Assembly (NCBI GenBank): GCA_024516155.1
Contig: JAJJXM010000009.1
Location: 1,054,001-1,118,000, forward strand
Length of the DNA stretch: 64,000 nt
Origin: Pyronema omphalodes
Taxonomy: Eukaryota > Ascomycota > Pezizomycetes > Pezizales > Pyronemataceae
Direction: 5' to 3'
The position numbers and the translations under genes were made by a program. Positions 22,644 to 32,764 of the stretch are shown here, piece by piece (the first letter of the stretch is position 1; the number at the start of each line of letters is the position of its first letter). The notes below the pieces were generated by a model. It saw nothing but the letters and a program-made list of their open reading frames with translations. It was not told where the DNA came from and ran no database searches.

Positions 22644-25229
22644 TCATATGTGTGGAATAGCCATCGTCCAATTCACCGACTCAAATGCATCCGGAGGCAA
22701 GGATCTCAAAGAAACGAATGACTCAATAACAATGAACATCCTAGCAGCAATGAAAACGGCCCATGCTAATGCGCAGAGAACCTTACAACCATTCTTCAAC
22801 CATACGTTTGAATCGCTAGTTACGGCGCTATGCACCTGTCGTAAAGGAGCTCCGAAAAATCTGTTGCTCAAAATCTTGTTGGTCATAGACTTTTTTCTAG
22901 AGGCAGAACGGAAGGGATGGGGTTCTTGCTTCGTAGTTGAGATGAAGGGAATTATAAACAGAAGAGCAATCGGAATAACCGCACATGAACCAATGCAACA
23001 AGATATCCGCCAAAGCTGATGTTCGATTTCTGTGGGGAACCATTTGCTGTTCCAGGTGGACGCGTGTATGGATCCGTAAAATGCTCCAGCTGCGCTCGAA
23101 AAAATGAGGAGAAACGTCCAATGCCATGTACGCCATTTCAAGCTGAAAACATTGTCTGTGTGGGCGCTGCTGCTACTATCTATAGTTGCCATACTCTCGC
23201 GATACGGAATGCTTTTGGATACTGGCCAAAACAAGCCAGGAACTTGAACAATCTGGTGACTAATGATGTCAACAAAACCGTGAAGGTAGACACGCACTTT
23301 ATTTAGAGCGTCTATATCGTCTTGTGATGAAAGCATTTTGAGGTATTTTTGGGCTTTGCCGCATTCGCGTAGACATTCATTTCGAGTGTCGGGGTCTGCA
23401 ATGGTCTTTGCGGCCTCAACTGCTTGCTTGACTTTAGCTTTGCCTGCAAAATAAATGGCCGTAGCCGCTGCACGATGCACAATCTCAGCAGCGTATGCAT
23501 TGTCGTTTAGTCTACCGATACCGACTTTCTGAAAATGGCGTCCATAGGCTTCTATGACACGACTACGGACATGTGTAGCTGATTCTTCTATGTCATCCTT
23601 GATGAAGGCTAGCTGTTGTTCACTGAGTCTGCTGCAGGCGCTGGCTTTTTGTAGGAATGCATTGGCAGCAGCATTTCCAGCGCCGTAGGGACCCGTAGCC
23701 AAATTGAGGAGAGTGGAGAAGATGGCGCGACGGGCAGCTGTACGTGAGGCAGCACGAGCAGCTCTAACAGCAACAATGAGTGGTGTTTCGTGGATTGGCG
23801 ACGGTATTTTCTTGTTTGCATCTAAGGCTGCCTTCAGAGCTGACTCCAATGTAATAGGTATCAATCCATTGGTAACGCTTTGGACAATTTGATCAAGCGT
23901 CTTATCCAAGTCCTTCGCTAAATGATCAACAAACACCATTTTAACAGGATAAACCACTCCCTTGGAAACCAGATGATTAGCTTCTCTATGGGCTGTAGCA
24001 AATGCCGCCGTGCACGCAGCCAACTGAATCTGTGGAGGGATCTCGGGCAGCATCCGAACGTGGTTTAAAATCGCCCATTTGACGTCGCGGCGAACGGCAC
24101 GAGTAAAATAGTGTTTTATGGCTTCTGGAATTACTTTGAATCGTCTCTCGGCCTCGTCAGGGCATTCGTTAATACTGCGGAGGACGGCGATTGCAGCAAC
24201 CATCTCGCGATGTTCGATGACTGGCGCTCTTTCAACGTCGTTGGGAGTCCTTGCCGGAGCTACCGAAGCTAAACCCAGTATTCTTGGCGAAATTTCAGCT
24301 TCCGCTTTGTCCAGTGTTTGGCGCAATAAGTCGACGTAAACAGTCGTGGCCGAGTTGTCCTCCTCACGCAAACCGAAATGCTCCATCGAGATTGACTTGT
24401 TGATATCCGCCGGTTTTTCCCACCAAATACCATACATAACTATGGCCAGCAAAACGTGTACAACTGTGTTTAGCTCCAGGTTGGTGATGTGAATACCCTC
24501 CATAGACCTCCCAAAACATTGCAAAAGAATCCAGCCCGTCTGCACCATAGCGAACAGCTTTTCCAACCCGTTCGCTTTACTCTTGTCCAGGATTTCCTCC
24601 ATAGGATAATTATAAATCTTTTTCATCGTTTCATGCCGGCATAAAACCCCAACCCCAATACTATCCCAACTTGGCCCACTTATAGCCATTTGCTCAACCG
24701 AAAAGCCTCCCATCAACGCGAAAAATGCCACCTTCAACTTCATACGATTCTGTGTGCTCTTATCTTCCTCCAAAAACTTTGCTGAAATTCTCTCGGTGAA
24801 TGTGCTGAGCCATGTCTTTGGTTTGTTGTTTGACTTCTCCGCGGTATCTTCGTCGGTATGGGTTTCCGATGCCAGATACTTGTTAACCGCCCTTTGATAT
24901 TCGTACGCAACTAGGAATTGATGCAAGGCAATTGAGAGTACGATATCGGGGGCGAGTAATGCAATGATGGCTAGGACGGTCTTTTGCGTAAGTTTTCCGA
25001 ATGGTGCCCGTTTCATCTTCTTGCTTCCTGATCTGTCGACATTCAAATGGACTCCGGTCCAAACACAAGCTGCGAGTGCAGCTACACAAGAGAAGAGTAT
25101 TGTGAGGGTACCGCGTGTCATGGGGGTTGGTCCCCACTCCATAGGCTTGACATTCGCCGAATCCGATACCGGAGCCGCACCGCAGTGGAGGAGAAGAAGT
25201 GAGAAAAAGGTGATAAGAAGTAGATACAT
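22644..25229 (-). CDS. Polytopic membrane protein with large helical insertion, copy 2 (861 aa)
   Basis: Paralog of 16981-19578 on the same strand, intronless, 861 residues, alignable end to end. The signal-like N-terminus is identical over its first 20 residues. All membrane segments, WWEKP, the Ala/Arg-rich insertion and the C-terminal ARMFIVIESF..SLRSLPPD are kept. Differences are mostly conservative substitutions (e.g. DILLS/DIVLS) plus a few small indels, such as four extra residues around KANGLEKLFAM and losses near the C-terminus (SASRKKSMTNKIL). Both copies remain open despite many nucleotide differences, so both are probably under selection. The duplicated promoter region suggests similar regulation at first. 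Function unknown. Confidence 0.85.
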   Translation of the reverse strand: MYLLLITFFSLLLLHCGAAPVSDSANVKPMEWGPTPMTRGTLTILFSCVAALAACVWTGVHLNVDRSGSKKMKRAPFGKLTQKTVLAIIALLAPDIVLSIALHQFLVAYEYQRAVNKYLASETHTDEDTAEKSNNKPKTWLSTFTERISAKFLEEDKSTQNRMKLKVAFFALMGGFSVEQMAISGPSWDSIGVGVLCRHETMKKIYNYPMEEILDKSKANGLEKLFAMVQTGWILLQCFGRSMEGIHITNLELNTVVHVLLAIVMYGIWWEKPADINKSISMEHFGLREEDNSATTVYVDLLRQTLDKAEAEISPRILGLASVAPARTPNDVERAPVIEHREMVAAIAVLRSINECPDEAERRFKVIPEAIKHYFTRAVRRDVKWAILNHVRMLPEIPPQIQLAACTAAFATAHREANHLVSKGVVYPVKMVFVDHLAKDLDKTLDQIVQSVTNGLIPITLESALKAALDANKKIPSPIHETPLIVAVRAARAASRTAARRAIFSTLLNLATGPYGAGNAAANAFLQKASACSRLSEQQLAFIKDDIEESATHVRSRVIEAYGRHFQKVGIGRLNDNAYAAEIVHRAAATAIYFAGKAKVKQAVEAAKTIADPDTRNECLRECGKAQKYLKMLSSQDDIDALNKVRVYLHGFVDIISHQIVQVPGLFWPVSKSIPYRESMATIDSSSSAHTDNVFSLKWRTWHWTFLLIFSSAAGAFYGSIHASTWNSKWFPTEIEHQLWRISCCIGSCAVIPIALLFIIPFISTTKQEPHPFRSASRKKSMTNKILSNRFFGAPLRQVHSAVTSDSNVWLKNGCKVLCALAWAVFIAARMFIVIESFVSLRSLPPDAFESVNWTMAIPHI

Positions 25230-27446
25230 GGCTGCGTTTGGTGTTGCTGGTGTTGTAAAAGTTCGACTCAGGAAACCTGGCGAACAGCAGCTTTATCAAT
25301 CTGTCGGCCTCTCCATTTTTTTTCCCCCTGGAAATTGTGGAGTATCCGTTGCAGCATATATCGCCTGCATACCATTTGAAAGCCTTATTTTTTGATCCAA
25401 TTGGGGTGACCTGCCGAGTCCACAATCCGGAGAAACTGCTACCACAATCATCGTGTCACTTATCATTCAGCTAAACTTCGCCTCCTCCCACCTTCGTGAT
25501 TGGAGTTGTCTCACCTTGCTGGACAACACACTAATTCCACGAAACGTAGAAGCACAAAAGTTCGGCAGAAAAGGCAAAATGGGACGCGGGTGTGCCCGAT
25601 TTACGGAGGTAGCAGGCGGAAAAGAGGAATCCAATTCGATGATTTCTTTAGTTGTGTGCAAAGCCGTACATAAAGCGTTCGGTCTTGCAGACAATATGTA
25701 AGTTCAACCGATTGACCAAACTGCTAGACCGTGATCCGCAGGATTAGGGCACATAGCCGCGAAGACGCCGGAGGACAAACTAAAATGTAGGCGACTGTCG
25801 GCTACGAAATTCGAGTTGTGATCGCCGTTTTGAGAGCCTCAAAGGCCAGAAGTGGAAGATGGTGGAGTTCGTGAATCAATTGGGGTACAAGACCATGAGG
25901 TGCACGACCTTGCATAAGTATGATGATCTGGTGGCCGCCGGGCGCCAAGTCTACTAACGCAATGCGCATCTACCAAAATTCTCACGAGTGCTTCAACAGG
26001 ACTTTTGTTACTGAGGAAGAGTTTTGTGTATGCTCCGATGAGAAAAAAAAACAGCAGATGGATGAGGCTCTAAAGTTGATTGAGCTATCTTTTAGCGGAC
26101 AAAGACTTAGCTGAAGCTGCAGCAGATGGGGATGTCAAACTGCAGAGCCGCGGCATTGAGCTACACATATGGTGTCCATACACGAAAAACTAGCACTCAC
26201 GTGAATCGCCAAAGGAGTGTGCCAGGCTAACGTCACCTGTCCCACCTGATGAAGTGTTCAGAGCTGATTTGTATAATATTTTGAAAATCTCAATATTCGA
26301 TTATTGAAGATAAAAGCTAATATAATCTCGGCTTTACAATACCTCGATGAACCGTCATCGAGATGAGATCAGATAGCTCCATAGCTGTAGATTAGCCAAG
26401 GAATCCTGAGGTCATTGGTGGACTTGTTATTTTACAATATCCGGATTTCCCGAATTGGACCTATATTTTCTCAGGCGTTTGCTCTTCATAGCCCTCAGGT
26501 ATCAGGTATACAAGGCTCCATAAAACGGTACATATTCCTACGCTATTTGATGCATCACAAACGAGGCTCTGATAGAACAAGCTCGTGCGGATCTGCTCGG
26601 ACCGTCCCAACCAGTTCCGGAATTTACTACCGATCTCGAGCGGGGGCGGGGTTGCCTGACACTTTTTGTTATTTTTTCGCATCGCGAACTTACAGATGCA
26701 GTAGAACTGTATGCGTGCACGAGTAACTCTAGAGGATATGTATGAAAGGTCTGAGGAAGAGCTGCTGAAAATAAGCTTTACATAGACGAGATGACCCCAA
26801 CGTCCGAGCGTACATGAAAGGTCATCCAGAAATACATCGTCAATTTGGACTCGGCGGCTACAGCCTTCCCCGAAGGTGCTTTAACGCAGATGGGGGAGCT
26901 CGCATAATACCAACAGTGTCACAGCGGCTGAGGGCATTTATGCCATAATTCTGGGCATCTGAAGGGCATCTGATGGAAATGAGGAGGATTTTTAAAAGTA
27001 TACACACAGCATACGTATTCCCCAGGCTGTAAAATGTCGCATGAGCCACCCCACCACGGGTGATTCTTTTGGACGCAGATGAGCGTAGAATGGCTGAATA
27101 GCCCTCTTTTCTTTGCAAAAATATAAATTCCATGACGACTGATGATCTCTCTGACGAATGCTGGCTGAATAAGAAGTCGTTGATTTTGCTCCGCCCCCTT
27201 CGCGCCGTGATTTTGTGCGGGTGGCGCCAAGTTGAAACCAGCTTGCATCTGCCATCACCCGAACAGAGCACGCCCTCCACCGAAAGAGCTGATTTACAAC
27301 CACGAGAAAGAGCTAGTAAAGAATAAGATACAACCTGGATCATATCATCGCTCGCTTTTTCTCATCTCCTCTTCCTCATCTCTTCCGACTGACTGTTCAG
27401 CACACCGAGATACCCATACATAACACACACACACACGAACAGATAC
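25230..27446. other. Duplicated upstream flank of copy 2, decayed sequence, and WW-gene leader
   Basis: 25230 to about 25950 is the counterpart of 19579 to about 20410. Short frames (e.g. 25453-25701, 25920-26114) are not preserved in the other copy, so no gene is called. Beyond 26000 a minus-strand frame of 161 codons (26858-27343) lacks protein features and overlaps the probable promoter of the next gene. The final 100 bp (27350-27446) are CT- and ACAC-rich, typical of a fungal 5' leader. Confidence 0.45.
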
Positions 27447-29044
27447 ATGTCGTCGCATCAACAACCAGCACCACCACAACCCACGGGTTCGCCCAACGCC
27501 AGCGGGCCGAACAAGGCCCCTCCGCCGCTTCCCCATGGATGGTGAGCCCCATTTGTATGAATTTACAATCACACGTGCCAAGAAGACTGATGTCAACAGG
27601 ATTGCGCAGTGGGATCCCCAGAGTCAGAACTATTACTATGTGCAACCTTCTACGGGAACGATACAGTGGCAGGTTCCTACAAAGGCGGCAGATGACAGTC
27701 GACCAAGCACCCCCGCTTCTTCAAACCCTCCCTACCAACCTTCTGTCTACCAACCCGCAACACCCCACTACGACAGTAATCACATGAGCAACAACAGCAA
27801 CCAGAACACGGCGAGCCCAGAGCAAGGTACGAGAGGAGGTCTCGGATCTCTTGCTGGTGGTATCGCAAATAATCTTCTCTCAGGAGGCGGAAAGAAGCCT
27901 CACGGTGGATCTTCTAGCAGCAGTGGTCTCGTGGGAAGTCTTGCATCAGGTCTACTTGGAGGAGGAAAGCCAGGAAAGCACGGTTCCAGCGGCAGCCATG
28001 GATCGAGCGGAGGAGGACTACTCGGAACAGCTGCTGGTTTAGCCGGTGGTCTTTTGAATAGCGGAAAGAAGCCTGCTAGCAACGGTGGTCACGGAAGCAG
28101 TAGCAGCAGCAGTGGCTTGACCGGAAGTTTGGGTGGACTGATCGGAGGTGTACTTGGAGGTACAGCAGCTGTAAGTTGGCTGAAACTTGTGTGATCTGAG
28201 ACATGAAGCTAATAATCGGTAGTCAAAATTCACTGGCGGACACGGAAGCAGCGGTAGTAACAACGGTCATGGTAGCAGCGGAGGATACCCGGGTGCGGGT
28301 GCCCCTTCACACTCAAACCCGCCTTACGGAGGAAGCAACAACAGCTACAGCGGTGTACCTCCTCCAGCAAGCTACGGTAGCAGTGGATACGGCGGTAGCA
28401 ACCCCAGCACTCCTTCATACGGAGCACCACATCAGCCACAGCAATACGGTGCCCCTCCTCAACAATATGGTGCTCCTCCTCAGCAATACGGAGCCCCACC
28501 ACAGCAGTACGGAGCACCCCCACCACAGTACGGTGGACCTCCCCAGCAGCAATACGGAGCACCTCAGCAGGGATACACTGGACAGTATGGAGCATCAAGC
28601 CCAGGCTTCCCTCCTCAGCAGTCCGGCCAATACGGAGCACCCCCGGCAGGATACCCTCCCAGCTCTGGACCCGGCGGTCCTAACCAATACGGAGCACCTC
28701 CTCAATCATACCCAGGAGGCCCCGGTAGTAGTCCTGCAGGATACCCACCTGCCGGAGGGCCTGGTGGACCAGGAGCATATCCCCCCACTAGCGGCCCCGG
28801 AGGACCACCGTACCCCACAACCAGCGGACCTGGTGGACCCGGGGGATACCCTCCCAGCTCCGGGCCCGGTGGATACAACCCAACGAGTGGATTGGGTGGA
28901 CCTGGCGGTTACACACCTACTAGCGGCCCACCAAGCGGTTACTCGCCCGCTCCTGGTGCAAGCGCAGGATATCAGGGAACACCGCCGCCTATGCAGTACC
29001 AGCCCCCTGGATACAGTGCACCACCAAGCCACCAAAACCATTGA
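27447..29044 (+). CDS. WW-domain protein with Gly-rich and PQQYGAP repeats (495 aa)
   Basis: Exons 27447-27541, 27600-28170 and 28223-29044; introns of 58 and 52 bp. The first intron splits the first signature Trp codon of the WW domain, so the domain only appears after splicing: LPHGWIAQWDPQSQNYYYVQ and onward, with W32, the YYY block (43-45), W55 and P58. WW domains bind proline-rich ligands. Residues about 95-222 are Gly/Ser-rich with repeated GLLGGGK and LAGGLLNSGKK units, like glycine-zipper segments. From about 280 the chain has repeated QQYGAPP units, then GPGG/YPP-rich sequence to the end. It is a low-complexity, aggregation- or condensate-prone composition with no catalytic domain. 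Strong codon preference suggests good expression. Confidence 0.85.
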
Positions 29045-29541
29045 GTGTAGTAGTGTAGTTGTGTAGGAGGGTGAGATGTCGTGAGATAGTGTAGTGAGAT
29101 AGAGTAGTGAGAGAGTGCAGTGGGAGTGCAGTGGGAGTGCAGTGAGATGCTGGAGGATGAAATTTTATGATATTATGGGTATTTTTATGGTTATTAGATA
29201 GTACACAAGCGATACCCCTGTTCTACGAATATTATACCATTATTATGCATAACAAGATGAATTTCCCCGAACTCAGATCTTCAGGCATATACTCTACACC
29301 ATGATCGACCCATGAATCGCGTTCTAAAAATACCCTAACGCGTGCGCGCTCCGAGTGATCCCCCATGTTTCATGTACCTACGTTACCCTCCGGCGCTAAC
29401 GAAGCTAGCTACCCATGCGGCTCCTAAATTTTCCTGCACTACCGTAACTTTCTCTACAATTCTCTTTTCGCGAAAACCCTCTTCACCTCACCTCACTTCA
29501 CGACACCCGCAACGCGATTGCAACCCACCAAAAAGAAAAAA
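29045..29541. promoter_or_regulatory. Intergenic between the WW gene and BRX1
   Basis: The first 100 bp downstream of the WW gene contain GTGAGATAGTG/GTGCAGTGG short repeats (29062-29145). The last 150 bp before BRX1 are CT-rich, as expected for a promoter/leader. No gene is seen. Confidence 0.4.
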
Positions 29542-30601
29542 ATGGCGACACTTTTCAAAACCCTGACGACGCCGGCGCACGAAAAACCCGAGTCGGAAAA
29601 ACCCAAGTCGAGAATTCTAATTCTTTCTTCTCGAGGAGTTACATACCGTCATAGACACCTTTTACAGGATCTTGTTGCTATGCTTCCGCATAGTAGAAAG
29701 GATGCAAAGCTGGATACAAAGAATAATTTGCATTATTTAAATGAAGTTGCGGAATTGTATAATTGTAATGGTGTGCTGTTCTTTGAGGCGAGAAAGAGAC
29801 AGGATCTTTATATGTGGATGTCGAGAGTTCCTAATGGTCCTTGTGTTAAGTTTCATGTTCACAACTGTAAGTTTCCTCCTGATTCCCTTCTTCTTATCCA
29901 GACGGCGCGCTGTGGGTACGCATTTTATAGCGCGCGCGCAACCCTTTCATTCTCGTCAATGGCTATACAGAGACGTTAAAAGACAAGAAAATTGTACTGA
30001 CAATCCCCTCCCAGTGCACACCATGTCAGAACTCAACTTCACTGGTAACGCCCTAAAAGGCTCCCGCGCAATCGTTTCCTTCGACAAAAACTTCGACCTC
30101 CAGCCCTCCTCGGCCCTGATCAAAGAGCTCCTCCTCCACACCTTTTCCGTTCCCAAGGGAGCCCGTAAATCTAAACCCTTCATTGACCGAGTCGTCAGTT
30201 TCACTCTAGCCGACGGAAAAGTCTGGGTTCGTCATTTCCAGATCCAAATCACCGCAACCGCAAAGGACAAGAAGATCGAAGCCGACGCCGCCGAGGACGA
30301 GAAAGACAAGAAGCCTAAGGAGAAGGAAACTACTGAGCTAGTTGAGATTGGTCCTAGATTTGTTTTGACTCCTATCTTGATCCTAGAGGGATCTTTTGGT
30401 GGTCCGAAGGTCTATGAAAATAGAGAATTCGTCTCTCCTAATGCGGTTAGAAGAGAAATTAGGGATAGAAAGGCGGTTAGAGCTTCTGGAAGAGATGGAC
30501 AGAGGATCAAGAGGAGTGTTAAGAAGAAGGAGGTTGCGAGGGAACAGGCGGTTGCTAAGCAGATGGAGAGGGAGATTGATGATGCTATGCTGTTCGCGTA
30601 G
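29542..30601 (+). CDS. BRX1: Ribosome biogenesis protein BRX1 (Brix domain, 303 aa)
   Basis: Nucleolar factor for 60S ribosomal subunit assembly, an rRNA-binding Brix-domain protein. Exons 29542-29866 and 30015-30601, intron 148 bp, give 303 residues. The splice choice is supported by family continuity across the junction (VHN-L-HTMSELNFTGN). Conserved Brix signatures include SSRGVTYRHRHLLQDL, LPHSRKDAKLDTK, LYNCNGVLFFEARKRQDLY, GSFGGPK and YENREFVSPN near the C-terminus. The tail is Lys/Arg-rich. The start is taken at 29542, after an A-rich run. An upstream in-frame ATG-like extension is possible but shorter and less likely. The gene converges on PHO88. Length agrees with the family (about 290-310). 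Confidence 0.95.
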
Positions 30602-31058
30602 ATATCATAAAGGGGAACAAAATTTGGGGCTCGGGTTTGGTTTTGCTTGTATATTTACTGTAATGATCATGAAGCGCTTAAAAGTCTTTAGGTTGGGGAA
30701 TCAAAAGTTGAATAAAAATGGTCAAAAAGTTACTTCTGCAGATACGAACCTTGTGCAGAATACTGAGGCAATATGTGAAGCTATTCTGTTTGCATTTGAA
30801 CAACCATGCATTACTACTGAGTTTGGAACAAAATAAGAATGTTAAATATGGATTTCCGCATAACTCTAATGCAAAATTCTGCCAGCAACTCTACATGCAA
30901 AAAGTATGCAGCACACAAGTGCCCAACAACTATTAAAACACGAATAGCTAAAACCCATTGAAACCCCCACCAAAACCCGAGTCATTAAGTACTAATTTTT
31001 TACGTCGCGTTCTCTTTTTTCAGAGCCCACATCTTTCCTTCGTCATTAAATTTTTGGT
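30602..31058. terminator. Convergent 3' region between BRX1 and PHO88
   Basis: Both genes end here facing each other, about 457 bp apart. The stretch is AT-rich with AATAAA-like words (for example near 30713 and 30830) suitable for polyadenylation on the plus strand. No further gene is seen. Confidence 0.4.
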
Positions 31059-31846
31059 TTACTCCTCCTTAGCACCACCACGTCCGCTCTTCTCAGCCTC
31101 GGCGATGCTCTTCTTGTCGGTCTTGGTCTCAGCTCCCTGGGTCATGCTCTGCATGAAACCAGCCTGCTTCCAAGGGCGCTTGAGCTCTCCGATAGCGGGC
31201 TTTCCGAAGAGGTGAACCTGGGTGAGCTTGCTCTCGATAGCGGTCTTGACGGGGATAATGCCTATGGATTATCAGTATCGCGCGCAGTTTGTGGCAGGGT
31301 TCTTATGGAGCTTACTCTGGATCAAAAGAGGGTTGGTGTACTTGAAGTAGATGTGCATGACAGCCATCATTCCAACTCCCATAAGAACTCCCTTAACAGC
31401 CTGCTTAAGCTGGGACTGGTCGTACTCGTTGATGGTAGTGGTAACGAGCTTAGGCTCCTCTCCGGACATAGGTGGTGCCGGCTCCATGTACTTGAGGGTA
31501 GTCTGGTCTATCGCACGGATGTTAGCACGCGATCACGATCCTGATCTTGATCTGACATCCGTGCGCGAGCCCCGGATAAGATAAGACACAAAAAAAGCAG
31601 CCTCATACCATTCTTGGTCTTGATGTTCTTGTAGACGAGGAAGTAGATTCCGAGAATGATGACATTGCTGAGAATGTACATTCCACGGATTCCGTTCAAC
31701 CAGGTAGGGTCCTCGAAGGGAATTCTCTTGGAGATTTGCATCATTCCTAGGATGACGACGAGATTGGTGCTGGAAACAGTAGCTCGTCAGTTTTATTGTT
31801 TCTCGCGCTGCAGATATGAGGTAAAAGCGTACATTTGCGAGTTCAT
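31059..31846 (-). CDS. PHO88: PHO88 / SND3 family ER membrane protein (189 aa)
   Basis: ER protein first linked to phosphate transport and later to the SND pathway that targets membrane proteins. Four exons on the minus strand: 31846-31833 (only 14 nt), 31769-31609, 31507-31316 and 31261-31059, with introns of 63, 101 and 54 bp. The translation has 189 residues, close to yeast Pho88 (188). It begins MNSQITNLVVILGMMQISKRI and has hydrophobic segments at about 6-17 and 33-50 (YILSNVIILGIYFLVY). A third follows the DQSQLKQAVKG segment (VLMGVGMMAVMHIYFKY), and then LIQSIIPVKTAIESKL. The C-terminus is Lys/Glu-rich. The tiny first exon is inferred from frame and family fit. Confidence 0.92.
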
Positions 31847-32764
31847 GATGGCGGTGATGTTTCGTGTGTGCGAAATGCGGTAGAGCTGGTGGCAAATCGG
31901 TGGTGAACGGTGAACAGTGAACAGAGAAGTGTTGGGCGTTGGACTGTGCTATTTGAGAGCCTTGGTCTGTGTGACTGCACAGCAACGCTAGAAAGAAGAC
32001 AGATTGCCAAACGTGGCGTTGCAGCCTGATGTGGCTAGTAGTGTGCGGCTGCGTGACGGAGGCTCTGCAAGGTGCGGCTAGTGAAAGATGGGATCCGGAT
32101 CGGAAGCTTCTGGAAACGGAGCCGAACGTCAGTGTGGGGAGAGTGTGGAGCGGGAGGTGGAGGATTGGTCATCACGACTGTGAAAATCACGTGCTTTGAG
32201 AATCTTCTAAAAAGACGGATTATTTATTATTAAATTCGTTTCAGAAAATGTATCAATATATATTGAGATCAGTCAAAACCTACATCTAATTTGATTATTT
32301 CCGGTGTATCAAGGGCTTTGAAGCAGACATGTGGGTACATATGTACTCTTGGTTGTTGTGAATCACTTGAACTTCGAAACTTGAAATTGAAATTGAAATT
32401 TGAAATTTGAAACCTGAAACTCAAAATACGGTAGCTTGAATAAATTACTCTTTGTAAAATAATTCTTACTGTAAAAGACGCTCTCCATTCATTATCAATG
32501 TTGCATTTCCTCTTTGTCGAATTACAATATCTTCACCGTGCCCGAATCCAAAGCCGTATCCACCACCACCAACAAGCCCTACAAAGCCCCAGATGCAGCT
32601 TCCCACGACAACTTCATGTCTGACATTTGCTGTCACTCGAATGCCTGACCGGCATCCCCAATTAGGGAGCGCGTGCCCACGCAAAGTGGGGTCGATGAAA
32701 TGCCTTCCTGATCATCTCGCATCTGCGAACTTTCTTGCTGAGCTGCATTCCTGACCGCACTGCG
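31847..32764. promoter_or_regulatory. Divergent intergenic between PHO88 and the F-box gene
   Basis: About 0.9 kb serving both divergent promoters. It has a GAAATTGAAATTTGAAA repeat tract at about 32372-32422. No gene is seen; the minus-strand frame 32466-32684 is Gly-rich low complexity with no support. Confidence 0.4.

Noticed and set aside
26858..27343. 161-codon minus-strand frame upstream of the WW gene
   Set aside because: No domain, no conserved start and overlap with the likely promoter/leader.
28203..29066. 287-codon plus-strand frame rich in His/Thr/Ala over the last WW-gene exon
   Set aside because: Out of frame with the QQYGAPP repeats. It is simply the frame-shifted reading of that repeat; the 28171-28222 intron joins the correct frame.
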